Shown here: in pieces, positions 10,284 through 21,436 of the stretch
How positions within the stretch are numbered: position 1 is the first letter of the stretch
Layout: each line of letters opens with the position of its first letter
The notes under the pieces: generated by a model
Told to the model about the DNA's origin: nothing
Seen by the model: only the letters and a program-made list of their open reading frames with translations
The model's database searches: none
Origin: Immersiella caudata
Lineage: Eukaryota > Ascomycota > Sordariomycetes > Sordariales > Lasiosphaeriaceae
Direction: 5' to 3'
DNA length: 64,000 bases
Assembly: GCA_030512335.1 (NCBI GenBank)
Contig: JAULSU010000007.1
Coordinates: 3,720,001 to 3,784,000, forward strand
Made by a program: the position numbers and the translations under genes

Positions 10284-11364
10284 GGGGTTACACCGAGTAC
10301 TGGACGAATTTGGAGTGGAGGATATATTTTGGTGATTTCGTGGAGATTTGGGATTGGGCAATATTGGGTACCTTATCCGTGGTGGCTGCGAGTGTCGATT
10401 TCAAGTTGGCTCGTTTTATCTTTGGGCGTGTACTTTGTAGGGTACCTGATGTAGCATAGTGAATTGTCTGCTGAGCGGCGGGATTGCAGATAGCTGGTAA
10501 ACTATTGTGTTGGCACTAGATCGTGTTCCGCTCCAAGCTTGTTTTCCGAGACGACTTTGACGCTGGCGATTCTGGAAGGTTTCTGATTTAATTTTGATCG
10601 AGCTTCTGAGGTGCAGCATGGATGTTTTCGACTTGGGTCTGTCTGACGCCTGTAGTTCCACGGTTGCTCCTGCCATGTGTCTTGCTGGACTTCTGGAGTG
10701 GGCCATCAAGTGGGTCCTCAGCTGTGCTCATCTCTGCAGCCCAGCGACGGCTCCAATGTCTGCAGCCGAACAAGGATCGCGACGTTCGCAAGTAGCGCCG
10801 GTAGACGATTACCTCTGCCATGCGCGACGCCTCTCTGGCCAGCTGTCTCCTCAAGCTAACACCCTTTTTCGATGCTCTATAGGGGCACCTCGATAACGTG
10901 AGCCGATTCAAGCCCTGCCTCTTTGCCTCTCGGGCGCCGTACCCGCGGATGCCGTACTTCCTTCTTGATCTTTCGGACATGAGAAGACAGGCAATCTGGC
11001 CAGTCGCCCAAACGAGTTAGTAACCGCCTGAACTTTTACCACGTTCTCCGCTGACGGATTCCACAGGCTCCTTCAAGTGATCATCAGCGCTCAACTCCGC
11101 AGCAACCGCGGAGTTCGCTACCGCTAGACGAAGCCAAACCAATGCCAGGGCTTCTTAAGTACTTCCCAGTCGAGGACAGAAACCACGCCGGTCACATCGG
11201 GGCTGCACAACTAGGGAGCGAACCCAGGCTCAAGGGGAGATATTGGGCTACGCTAAAGATAGGTACTGAACAAAGTACTCCGGGCGCATGGACAGCCATC
11301 GATACGAGAAACCCAAATGGACAACATGTGTCAATAAGCCATGAAATTCTCCAGACTTCGGAAG
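10284..11364. other. No gene seen
   Basis: 1.08 kb between the Pro/Ala-rich gene and the 3' end of the methyltransferase gene. Frames on both strands are short, Arg- or Ser-rich and without domain motifs. The region probably contains the two 3' UTRs. Confidence 0.4.
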
Positions 11365-12331
11365 CTACTCGGTCCGTGTCAACTCAAACGTCAACCGCCT
11401 CATTCGGTCGCCCGTCCAACCATCTTTTCCGTTCCACTTGCTGTAACGGAAGTCAAGTTCGGCATCCAGCTCCCACTTGGTCCCCGTCCTCTTCTCGACA
11501 TCGGTGATGAAGAGCTTGAACGTCTCCACGTTGTGCGCTGGGACCTTCTTGCCAATCCAGTCCTCCACGGCACCGTCAACGACGGCCACAGCGTTGCCAA
11601 TGATTGTGGTTCCAACCTCGGGCTTCAGGCACTTGATGCCACGCTCGAGAACGGCGATTTGCTCCTCGTACGTCCACATGTGCAAAAACATGCCAAAGTG
11701 GACAATGTCGAACTTCCCGTATAGCTCGTCCCACGGAGCGCCATCCTTCATGACATCGCCGAGCAGGAACTTTGCTTTTAGGAAATCCTGGTCGCGGAAC
11801 AGCTCAAACCCAAGGTCGATGAAACCTTGCTGGAGCTCGACACCAACCAGGCTCTCACCTGGGATGCCATCGAAAACCAGCTTCCGGATGTCATGGCCCA
11901 TGCAGCAAGCGATATCCAGCATCTTGGCTCCGCCCTTCAGTCGGTCCATGAGACGGGGATACAGCAAGTTGCGCTGTGATAACTGAAAGTCTAAGAAGTC
12001 GAGATGGCTGACGCAGGGATAGGGATAAGTCTCCCACGCTTTCTCACGCTAATGGCAGGCCAGAGGTTAGTGTGACAAGCAAAACCTCGACAACTCGTTG
12101 CATCCATACCAGAGCCATGACGATTTCGTCGATCTCTTGCGCGGGAATGCCGCTGTACTTGTGCAGCATGTAGCGGGCGGGCCAAGAGATGACGGGATTT
12201 TCAGTCCACCACGGAACCGACTTATCGCGCTTGTACATTTTGTCGATAGCGGTCTGTGTGGCGGCCTTCTCTTCCTCGGTGATAGCGGCAGCGGCCCTGG
12301 CAGCAGCAGCAGCATCTTCTTCAGCGCCCAT
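11365..12331 (-). CDS. SAM-dependent methyltransferase, fungal secondary-metabolite type
   Basis: Two exons, 12110-12331 and 11365-12048, with a 61-nt intron (GTATGG...CATTAG), give 301 residues from ATG 12329-12331. The N-terminal third (VPWWTENPVISWPARYML, then REKAWETYPYPCVSHLDFLDF) and the SAM-binding loop MLDIACCMGHDIRKLV (about residues 117-132) match class I methyltransferases of the kind found in meroterpenoid and other fungal metabolite clusters (AusD-like). It would transfer a methyl group from S-adenosylmethionine to a small-molecule acceptor in the cytosol. The substrate cannot be told. No polyketide synthase, terpene cyclase or prenyltransferase lies nearby, so a local cluster is not supported. 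The frame is intact. Confidence 0.8.
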
Positions 12332-13085
12332 GATGAGCGTGGGGGTCAAAATGATGACAAGGACGTAAAAAGCGGGATCCGATTGGGCGGAAATGTGGCA
12401 CTGTGTGGCACGTTGACGGGTAAGCGGGCACCGTGTCCAAGCAGAAACGCAAAAGGGCAAGGAAAACTGAATGTGCTCATGAAGGGGGGATATATATGAC
12501 AACACCGAACATCTGGCACTCGACACCTCTTCGTCTTGGGCCTATGCCCTTTGCGCTCCCATCTGCGTCCGGAGGTCATTGGTACTCTACCCCGCGTCTG
12601 GCCGCTGCCTGTGGTCGAACTCGGGGAATCTCCTCATGCCATTGGCCTGATACACGTATCCGGAGCTATCTTTCGACTCTTCGCCTGGGCTCGACGCACC
12701 AGAATCCTGCACTAAGCCACGCCGGGCAAGCCATTCGGAGGCGTCCCGTCCTCTCGGGTTCTGGGTTGGTCCCAACCGGCATCTTTAGCTGCATGGCCAC
12801 ATGCTGCATTGGATAAATGTCTCTCCTCCGGTTTTAGGAGAATACGCCATCACTAGCAGAACTGAGACACTACAAGACATGGAAAATAGGGCCAAGCAGG
12901 GCAACCTTCGAGCAGGATCGATTTGTACATCAGAGAAGTCAGGCGAGCCGACCTCGGCAAGGAATACGAGTGCTAGTAACAAAACTTCACACAGACCAAA
13001 ATGGTTCGGCCCCCTGCTCCTCAGCGTGCCTCCTCGCATGCCAAGACCTGCAACCCCCTCAAGGTGTTCGACCCCTCACAACCGT
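12332..13085. other. Upstream region of the methyltransferase gene; no gene seen
   Basis: It lies between the methyltransferase start and the P450nor 3' end. No convincing open frame or specific regulatory motif was identified. Confidence 0.4.
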
Positions 13086-14863
13086 CTACCACGTCACGGG
13101 CAGCTTCTGGATCCCCACATCTCGATGCAGCTCCGAGTATTCCACCTTGCCCCCAATCGCAAGATTAGGGAGCTTTGAGAAGAGGGTTTCTAGTGGTGAA
13201 GGATATTAATCAGCATCTTCGCATCGTTATGCACATCTTCCTCGGACCTTCTCCATCACCCCATATTGACCCTACCAAAGAGGGCTGGGAGCAACTCACC
13301 AAACGCAACCCTCATTTCGGCCTTTGCAAGGTGCTCGGCAATGCAACGGTGCTCGCCGAACCCGAAGCCCAGAGCATCCTCCATATGCTGCTTTCGATGC
13401 ATGTCAAACTTGTCTGGGTTCTCGAAAACCTCCTCGTCGCGGTTGGCCGACATGTTCGATGCGATGATGCCCTCGCCTGCCTTGATGTGCTGTTGATGAG
13501 CGCGATTAGTTGGGCGCTGTGCAACCACACGGTTCGGGAAGGGCCGTCGTACCTGTCCTCCGATTTCTACATCGACCTTTGCGACACGTCGAATGGCCAT
13601 GGCGGAAGCCGTGTGGTATCGACAGAGCTCGTCCACAAATGGGGCGGACCACTTCTTCGGGTCGGCCTTGAACTCAGCCAACTGATTGGGGTGCTGAAGC
13701 AGTGTAACGACGCCCTGCATTTTGAGAGTTATTGTCAAAAATCTGCACGGTGCTGGCTGCACTGTCCAAAGGTGTGTAGTACAACAACTCGGCGGCCCCC
13801 AAACTCAGAATGACTCTACTCACCAAGGCTATCATGTTCACCATGGTCGCATTGCCTGCCACCAGCAACAGGAACGCCATCTGTGTGGCTTCCTCCTTTT
13901 CGAGATGACCAAGCTTCACGTGCTCAACTACCAGCTCGCTGATGATGTCGTCCTTGGGCTCCTTTGTGCGCTTGTCGGTCAGTTCCGCCATGTAGTCCAA
14001 CAGTTGCCTAACGATTCGTCAGCCAAAGCGAACGAGGGGATATTCGATGCGACGAACTGGTTTGCAGCCGACGCTTCCCGCGCCGTGGAGCTACCATTCG
14101 ACCGAACGGCCGTCTGGTTGGTGAGGAACTCGAGATCATCGAACGGAACGCCCAGCATCGTGTAGATGATCTGTCGTGTGTCAGGGGAAGTTCGGCACTT
14201 GACGGAACAGCAGGCTTACATAGGAGGGGAGGGGAAGAGCAAAGTTCTCCACCAGATCAACAGGTCCCTTTGAAAGATCCTTGGTCTTCATCTTCGCCAG
14301 CAAATCGTCTGCTGTCTTCTGGATGTACGGCAGCAGCGTTTGGACGTGCTCGGGTGTGAAGAAGGACTCTACCATGCCCCTGCGTGGAGGTCAGTATTAG
14401 AGGGCGATGGAAACACCTCTAGCACCGTCATACCTGTGTCTCATATGCTCAGGGGCATCCATATCGACGAAGGTCGGCCGGGCCTTGGCAGCGAGTCTGC
14501 CACCCTCGCTGTACTCTGGAAACCCAGGACGGTTGCGTTCCTAGAAGCAAAGTTGAGACAAGATTGTCAGGGATCGCAGGGTGTGCTGCCCACCTTGGAG
14601 AGACGTTGATCGGTAGCGACCTGGCACAGATCCTTGTGCTTGGTCATGAGCCACGCGGTCGAATCGTCGTACAGCTTCACCTTGGACACCGGGCACTTGG
14701 CTCGAAGCTCGGCGAATTCAGCTGGAGGCTCCATTCCCGACGCGCGAGAGAAGGGGAAATGGGGAACCTCGGCGGTGCCCATGGTGGATGCGGCGCGGGT
14801 GCTCGGCGGGATGGGGATTCGGGCTCGGGCGGTCAAGACTCGCCTGGGAATGCAGCGAAGCAT
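13086..14863 (-). CDS. CYP55A: Cytochrome P450 nitric oxide reductase (P450nor, CYP55 family)
   Basis: Eight exons (14863-14594, 14540-14434, 14379-14220, 14170-14058, 14007-13824, 13714-13553, 13489-13300, 13189-13086), all with GT-AG introns and consistent phase, give 429 residues. Diagnostic segments are HFPFSRASGMEPPAEF, the I-helix AGNATMVNMIAL (replacing the usual acid-alcohol pair), ELCRYHTASAMAI with the ExxR-region neighbourhood, and heme loop GFGFGEHRCIAEHLAKAE with Cys381. P450nor reduces two NO to N2O using NADH directly, in fungal denitrification or NO detoxification. The first 27 residues (MLRCIPRRVL TARAR...) form a basic, Ser/Arg-rich presequence resembling a mitochondrial signal. 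A second Met at residue 28 matches the usual cytosolic start, so two isoforms are possible. Frame intact; 403 residues is usual for the cytosolic form. Confidence 0.95.
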
Positions 14864-15261
14864 CTTGGATGGCTTGGGAAAGTATTGAAGTGGTGCATCT
14901 TCCCCATGATATCAATTATAAGAGCACTCGGGGCACCTGATGTAACATCATCGCTTCGTCAGCACCACCGGGTCGCTGTGGTTTCCTTGACGTAAAGTGG
15001 TCTGATGGTCACAGCACCACCTCTATTTAAGCGGCCGGGGCTTCAGCATCTGAGCGGAAAAAGGCAGATCGATTGCATTGTCCGAGGAGATCGAGGAACA
15101 CCGCAGGGTTGAGTACGAGAATTCCAAATTCGGTATGCGAGGGCTTGACAAACACCTCTGCTCGCATTGGTCGCCTTCCGGGCTTACCGGAGACGCTGTA
15201 CCATCCGGCCGGTAAACGACCACGCTTGCAGACGGCGTTCTAGGCCTTTGCCAGAGAGTGC
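14864..15261. other. P450nor upstream region; no gene seen
   Basis: About 400 bp. On the minus strand a TATA-like TTATAAT occurs about 50 bp upstream of the first Met (14912-14918). No other convincing motif was identified. Confidence 0.35.
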
Positions 15262-17114
15262 TTACTCACCCGGCTCAAACGGCCCAAACACGCCATCCCC
15301 TGCATTTCCACTCTTCCTATAGATCCTCTCGTTCAAGAACGGGAATTGCACGCTCGACACCGATCCCTGCCCGCTCACCCCGAACACCGCTAGGTCCGCC
15401 GGATACCCGCCATACCTCCACCGATCCACCGACGCCCAGCTCGCGCAGTCCTCTCCCGCAGGGGCACCAACCAGTCCGAACGTCCCCCTGAACGGAACCT
15501 CATTCCCTGAAAACGCCCTCCCTACCAAACCCATGGGGTAGAACCAAGCCCCTAGCTTTCCTGACCCCTGGAAGCCACCCAGTTGCTTCGCCATCGCCAG
15601 GACGTCCGTCCCGTTGCTGGTCAGCGTCTTCAGGAACAAGCCCGGCTCATCCGGGAGGAGACCTAATTCCGCCGCTGACGTAGCGCTTAGCGTGTAATTC
15701 CCGCCGTAGGCAGAGCCGGCTGCGTCACGAGCGGCTTGCTCCGCGGCGGCTATGAAGGTATCTAGCGCGAGCGCCTTGATGGTGGCGAAGTCGCTTCCAC
15801 CCGGTAAACCGGCGGTGAGGATGGTGATGCCGAGATTGTGAGCGGGGGAGAGGGCGATGAGGCTGGTGTAGGTTGCGCCGCCGCCTTGTTTGGTGTAGAC
15901 GTCGATGATGCGGGTTGTTTTGGCACCGGAAGAGACGGGGACGCGAGAGCGGATGATTTCCCAGGGGCGGCCGAGGGAGGTGAGAAGACTGGAAGTGTGG
16001 GTAAGGGGTTTGAGCCATTTGCGGGTGAGAACGGGAGACAGCAAAGTGGAAGAGAGGATGGAAGTGCCGAGGGTGGTCAGGTCGGATGCGGAGAGGTAGT
16101 ACCCTGCCGAGGGGGCTTCGTCGCCAAAGTCTTGGTCCCACCCGGAGACTTTGACGGCGTCGGCGGTGAGGTTGGTGGGGGTGGTGAGGAAGGTGTGGCG
16201 CAGGTTGAGGGGCTCGATGAGTTGCTTGCGGACGAGATCGGGAAAGGGGGTGGCGGTGATGTTTTCGATGGCGTAGGCGAGGAGTTGGAAGGCCATGTTG
16301 GAGTAGTTGGGGCTGCTAAAGGCGGAGGTGAAGGGGAAGACGGTAAGAACGGCTTGGAGGGCTTCTGTGAGGATGTTAGGATTTGGATGCTGAGAAGAAG
16401 AGAGAGGGGGGTTGTTGGGGAGCGTGCCTGCTCTAGTGCAAGCGCGGAGGCCGGCGGCGCCGCACTTGATTCTTTCGTAGTCGAGAAGGGGGCGGACGCC
16501 GGAGAGCTGGCTCGAGACGTTGCCGGTTACGCTGAGGTCGTTTAGGGCGTCTATTGGCTAGTTAGTGCTGTGACGGGATCTGACTGGAGCCAACTCTTAC
16601 AGTCCCTTCCAATTCCGCTCATCAAGCTGGCCAGACTGCCCAGGGTAATCTCGTCCCAATTGGCATCATACGCGGGGTTCCCGCCTTGCAGATGCGAGAA
16701 CTCGGGCAGATACTTGGATAGGGGCTCATCCCAGTACTTGTCTCCAAGCTTGGAGAGAATGGTGTACACGGTGATGAGCTTGGAGATGCTGTGAGCGCGG
16801 AAGACGGTATCGCCCCCCACGGTCGTGGTGCGAGTGCCGTTCGATGCGGTGGGCGTGTGGTAGGAAGTATGAATTGGCGTTTTGGAACTCCCGGAGTAGA
16901 TTTGGATCGCAAAGGAGGTGCTGGCCCCTGAGATCTTGCCGTTGGTGAGGGCATCGGTGAGCCCCTTGTCGAATGCTGCCTTGGCCGCGACAAAAGCTGG
17001 AGCTTGCACGTTTGTCGCAGGCGGGTAGGCTGGGCCGAGGAAAGGGCAGTTTTGCGCCTCGCTGACACCGATAAAGGCAGCCAGGATAAGGCAGGAGTTG
17101 AACGAGAGACGCAT
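15262..17114 (-). CDS. Secreted serine beta-lactamase-like (class C/PBP-type) protein
   Basis: Two exons, 17114-16601 and 16550-15262, separated by a 49-nt intron (GTAAGA...CTAACTAGCCAATAG), encode 600 residues. The start at 17112-17114 has a GCCGCCATG context; an upstream in-frame ATG at 17150 is less likely. Residues 1-20 (MRLSFNSCLILAAFIGVSEA) are a clear signal peptide. Catalytic motif SxxK is S109-I-S-K112 within FRAHSISKLITVY. The second motif Y-x-N is Tyr254-Ser-Asn256 in SPNYSNMAFQLL. This is the beta-lactamase/transpeptidase-like fold used by fungal secreted hydrolases, esterases and LACTB-like proteins. The true substrate is unknown and need not be a beta-lactam. The frame is intact and the length normal for the fungal branch. 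Confidence 0.85.
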
Positions 17115-18704
17115 GGCGGCGGTGTTGTTGACGACAGCGCGAGTGCTCAAGTCACGTCGGGGAGCTCTTGACGACGGTGGTGTCGGCGCTGGCCATGAGT
17201 CACTGGGGTAGGTATACTACTCCGCAGCGGGGATCATAGTCGTCGTGGCCGGATATATTGTTGCCTTCATCTCAATCTGCACCCGCGAGTATGAGGATCG
17301 GGATTATCCCCACGTCGGAATTCGGGAAGCGGCAAAATGAGCTTGTTGGTATAGGCTGGGCGGGTCCGGCACAAATCTGTTATTTGCAGGGCTATAGACA
17401 TGCAGGTACACCCGCGTGGCGCACCCGCGTTGCAGTCGGCACATGGTTGAAGGGGACTATCCTCTCTGTCGTGCCCAAAGGTTTTGTTCCCGAACTTGTC
17501 GTGACAGGTATCTTGGAGGGTCCAAATTGATCTGATCATTTCTCACGCAGACATGTAGGACAGGAAGAATTGGAAAGGTTGGAGCCGTTTCGTTGCAACA
17601 CAAAGACCACTTGAGGGCGTTGATTTGAATTGCCCAAAGTGTGATTTCAGACCGAGGTACTAGATGAGCATCATGTCGTTCCCCTTCTCCGCACACAATC
17701 CTGCCATTGCCAGGCACGAGCCGAGAGGCGCCAAGGATGAAAAATCTGCCGACTCGGCGATTGGGTGTCAACTCGCCCCTTTTACCTCCTGAATGAGAAT
17801 CCCAAGAGTCTACAGATCAACCATACAGTGCCGCCGAACTGTTTGTCCAAGATTGTTACCATCAAGGGCCAGTGCGAAATGAGCATGTTGGTCGGGTTTG
17901 CAAGTGGCGGGACCCTATCAAAAACAAGGCCGGGAATGGCGCCGGAGGGAGGACTAGGCCGGTTCTTCGGCGTACCGGTGCATTTGAAAAGGGGGTTGAT
18001 CGAATCTGGGCTGAATCCTTCTCCATGTAAGCGTCCGTTCTAGGTATGCAGTTTGCGGTGATTGACGTTCAGAGGCAGCTGAATGTATTGAAATTCAGTT
18101 GCTGTAACTCAGTTTGAATGTTACGTCGAGGTTGCAGTCGCCCCCATCCAGATGTCGAGCGACCAGCTGAAGCGTACTCCGGGTGGTCTCCGCCGCAATT
18201 GGCCAGTCCTGGGGTGATGTGACAGCCTGGAATGTAACCCCCTGTTTGGCGGTTCAGCTGAGGTCAGGCAACTTGGCAGAACCCATTCAGGACGACCCCA
18301 AAATAGGAAAAATGAAGGAGAAAAGAAAAAAAAAAAGACAGAAAGAGAGGGAAAGGAAGAAACAAAAAATAAGAAAAAAATGCAAATAAATATCTATAAG
18401 TTGGACAGCTTTCCTCCCCATCTCAAAGCAGAATCTTAAACTGTATCAACTTATCTTTTTCCTTCCAAACCCAACTTGCTAGCCCACCAGCTTGACAACG
18501 CCGGCGAAGAAAATATCACGCTTGACAAGCTCTCTCCCGCTCCAGAAAATGTCGGCCACCCATGCTCATACCCCCTCCTTCATAATATGAAGTCGATTGA
18601 AGCCCAAGAAACGAAACGGGGGAGATGACGATGAGATGGCCTCTCCATGTCTGCAAATCATCAGCCATACTTTTGCACCCACGGCAATAGGCCGGACTGC
18701 CGCC
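17115..18704. other. No gene seen; A/G-rich tract at about 18300-18390
   Basis: 1.6 kb without a supportable gene. From about 18305 to 18390 the plus strand is strongly purine-rich (runs of A with GAAAG units), a low-complexity tract. Confidence 0.4.
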
Positions 18705-19571
18705 TCAGACCCAAACCACGCCCTCCTCGCAATCTTTGCATCGACACGCAGGCCCGTCAAAAGAAATGGTGGTGGAGGTGCAGTTTGCGCCGGGGCAAGG
18801 GTTGTGGGGGGAAGGCGGGCCGTTGTTGGAGGGCAGCGTCATGGCTGCCAGTCCCATAGAGTCATACGACGGCTGCGAGTACACAGGTGTATGTGTGCCG
18901 TCGAGAAAGTCCCAGAGGCTAATGGTAGTCGCGCCATCCACCTAGAAGTAGGGATAATCGTCCTCGCGGGAAAAGTTCAGCGGAAAAGTTCAGCGAGGCT
19001 ACACTAGGACACGTCTCGTGCGAGACAAGACTGATGGGGATGGCGGTGAGTGCTGATGGCGATGAAATCGCTGAGAGTGGCAGCAGCCAGCACACGGCTG
19101 CGAGAACTACCTGGACGGTGGCTTTGGTCAGCAGCTCTGTGCTGAGCGCTTGAGTCTGATCACGGCTAGCCTTGGAAAGCATCAGCATGAGGTCCTTTTT
19201 CTCTCTCGCTGACAGAAGCTGGGACAGACCTCGAATAGCCGGTCTAAGGGTAACTTACCTGAGGTACCTACCCAGGCAGACTGTTTATATACCACCAGGG
19301 TAGCGCCAACAAAACACCGCCTGTGTGATGAATGCAACGGCCACTCCGACTTGCAGCGGCCACTGCGAACCTACGGCTGTCGCGTCCAGGGCGGATTAGG
19401 CGTGTCGTTAGCGGAAACGATAGACTCAACGGTGATCTCCTTCTCCGTGTCACGCTGTGGTGTTTTGGGCGGCTCGCTAGTGTAGTTTCCGGCTGGTGGT
19501 GGCTTTTCAGCGCATTCGGGGACAAGAAGTGTCCCAGACTTGGAAGTCATGGTCGGGTCGGCGGTTGTCAT
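18705..19571 (-). pseudogene. Relic of a large fungal membrane protein (formylmethionine deformylase-like family)
   Basis: The minus strand shows broken pieces in order. First is an N-terminal-like piece MTTADPTMTSKSG...ITVESIVSANDTPNPPW (19571-19371). Next is a helix GGVLLALPWWYINSLPG in another frame. Then comes a helix TVQVVLAAVCWLLPLSAI with CPSVASLNFS (19188-18969). Last, in a further frame, is LWDFLDGTHTPVYSQPSY...GLAAMTLPSNNGPP...CPGANCTSTTISFDGPACRC (18941-18705). The last piece resembles the extracellular domain of the poorly named fungal 'formylmethionine deformylase-like' membrane proteins. A perfect 13-bp tandem duplication (18969-18981 and 18982-18994) causes one frameshift. Removing one copy in thought would restore continuity up to a TAG before VDGATT. 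The rest of the gene is missing. Confidence 0.45.
18969..18994. repeat. 13-bp perfect tandem duplication inside the relic gene
   Basis: GGAAAAGTTCAGC occurs twice in direct succession. It shifts the frame of the membrane-protein relic between VASLNFS and REDDYPYF. Confidence 0.85.
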
Positions 19572-20062
19572 GGTTCAGATTGGTATCGAGGTTTGCCAAC
19601 CCGTCAACATGCCCAGCGTGCCCTAACATACCAGGCTTTATGCATGCAGCACAGAGGCGGCCTCTCTGCTCAAACTCACAAGAACCAAACTCATCGGAGG
19701 GTTGTGGAACGTCGCTAATGCTTGTTTCTGGCCCAACATATCTGCCATAGTGTTCCTAGTCCAGCTAGTATATTGAATTCTGCCTTCACTGAGAAAACCT
19801 CACCGAAGCTCCACCCCTTGTCGGCCATCTGAATGCAGGCATCTAGGCAGAGGAGGGCCTCCGCTGAGTTTCCATGGACTTTATCGCCATTGTAATTGGC
19901 CTGCGCCAATTGGCGAAGGTGTGCTAGGAAATTCTCGACCCTAACCTGCCGGTTGTGGTCCCGATGATTGCTGCATTCACCAGGTATGCCAGGGGGCGGC
20001 GCTTCAGCGTTGTGCCGCACGGCACAGATGTGTCAACCTTACTTGACCTACCTGGCCATAAA

Positions 20063-21088
20063 ATGGCTAGTTGTCCTCCAAATTCTGACATCCGTCATGA
20101 TGCAATCTTCCCACAAACGTCGAACCTCACACTTCATTCAAACGTGTCATGTTCGAAATGTCTTTTTACACCCTGGTTCGGTCGTTTTGCTTCTGTCATC
20201 CTCTGCCTCGGCTTCTTCGTTGTCCACGTCCCCGCCCGCGATGTTCCGTCTAATGTCCGCGAGTTCTACAATAGCCTCAAGTCAAACAGCACATCGGGCT
20301 GCTCCAAGAAGCTGGCGACTGGGTTCTTGAGCAGCGATGGTGGTTCCAACAGTGAGAGAGAAGAATATGCCCCTGACTTGACTGACATGCTGACACCCGC
20401 ACCTAGCATTCTCCTACTGCGGAGACCATCTCTCAGATTCCGGAATTATTTACATCAAAGGTTCCGGATCGGCATTTGCCAACATGGATATCGACTGCGA
20501 CGGGGCTCCAGGTGACCCGGCCGACGACGGGCGATGCGGAAGTAGCCAAGACACGCAGTCGATCACGTCCTTCCAGTGGATAGTCAAGGGCTACGCCAAG
20601 GGCATCAACGATCTCAACGCTCGAATCCACCCCTACGTCGTGTTTGGAAACACGGGAAAAAAGAAAGGGTGGAAGACATTCAACCCGCAGGAGTACGGCA
20701 TCGAGCCGCTGAGCGTCATGGCCGTGGTGTGTGGGAAGAAGTTGGTAGGTCTCCCGCAGTTGTGGAGAAGGATTCATCAGCTGGTCACTTGCTTAATTAC
20801 CACATTTTCCAGATATACGGTGTTTGGGGCGACATGAATGGTGACGACGGTGACCATCCCCTCGTGGGTGAAGCATCCATCTCCTTGGCCACAGCCTGTT
20901 ACGGAAATGGAGTCAACGGAAACAGCGGGCACGACGAAGAGGATGTCCTCTACATTGCGTTTACCAGTGCCGGAGCAGTGCCAGGGGCCGACGGCGCTAA
21001 TTGGGCAGCAAAGAATTATGCGGATTTTGAGAAGAGCATTGAGGGATTGGGGGATTCGCTTGTTGCCAGGATTGGGGGAAACATTTAG
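20063..21088 (+). CDS. Fungal chitosanase, glycoside hydrolase family 75
   Basis: Three exons, 20063-20351, 20407-20744 and 20813-21088 (introns GTGAGA...ACCTAG and GTAGGT...TTCCAG), with consistent phase. The core runs RDVPSNVREFYNSLK, FSYCGDHLSDSGIIYIKG, ANMDIDCDG, ADDGRCGSSQDTQSITSFQ, HPYVVFGN, IYGVWGDMNGDDG, LVGEASISLATACYG and NGNSGHDEEDVLYIAF. These are the GH75 landmarks, with the catalytic Asp (GVWGD) and Glu (VGEAS) present. It hydrolyses beta-1,4 bonds of chitosan outside the cell. A hydrophobic segment FASVILCLGFFVVHVPA precedes the mature domain, but the start is uncertain: the in-frame ATG at 20063 leaves an unusually long 40-residue N-terminus. A nearby ATG at 20155 in another frame would give a more typical signal peptide only with a frameshift. 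Confidence 0.9.
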
Positions 21089-21383
21089 GAGGTGGAAATT
21101 CTGGAGGAGAAATCGTTGGCGGGCAAGAGTGCGAGTGGCCAGGCCGTTGCGCGGGATCAGATTGTAAAAGTCATGACGATTGTTCGGGTTCACTGGTGTG
21201 TATAGATCTTCGATGTAGCTCTGCCGGTGGTGGAAAGCCATAGTGATGCCCCATTCCTTTTTCTACCACACGGGGCCTTATGTTGGTGGTTGGCTGTGTT
21301 GTTTAAAGGCAGCGTTTATTTATGGCTTGCAGTCAGGTAAAAAGAGAAGCCCCTTAGTTTCTAGGTAAGTTCTGGCCGCACTA

Positions 21384-21431
21384 CCCAAACTCCCAAACTC
21401 CCAAACTCCCAAACTCCCAAACTCCCAAACT
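21384..21431 (+). repeat. Minisatellite (CCCAAACT)x6
   Basis: Six perfect head-to-tail copies of an 8-bp unit, in the gap between the chitosanase and PhzF-like genes. Confidence 0.95.
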
Positions 21432-21436
21432 TTCCA

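Noticed and set aside
10588..10980. Arg/Ser-rich minus-strand frame of 130 residues
   Set aside because: Composition of a shadow frame and no motif.
11365..17114. Possible secondary-metabolite cluster (methyltransferase, P450, hydrolase)
   Set aside because: The P450 is the denitrification enzyme P450nor, and no synthase or cyclase is present; the genes look independent.
19715..20020. Minus-strand frame of about 100 residues that looks protein-like (ANYNGDKVHGNSAEALLCLDACIQMAD)
   Set aside because: No start context, splice partner or family could be found, and it overlaps the upstream region of the chitosanase gene.
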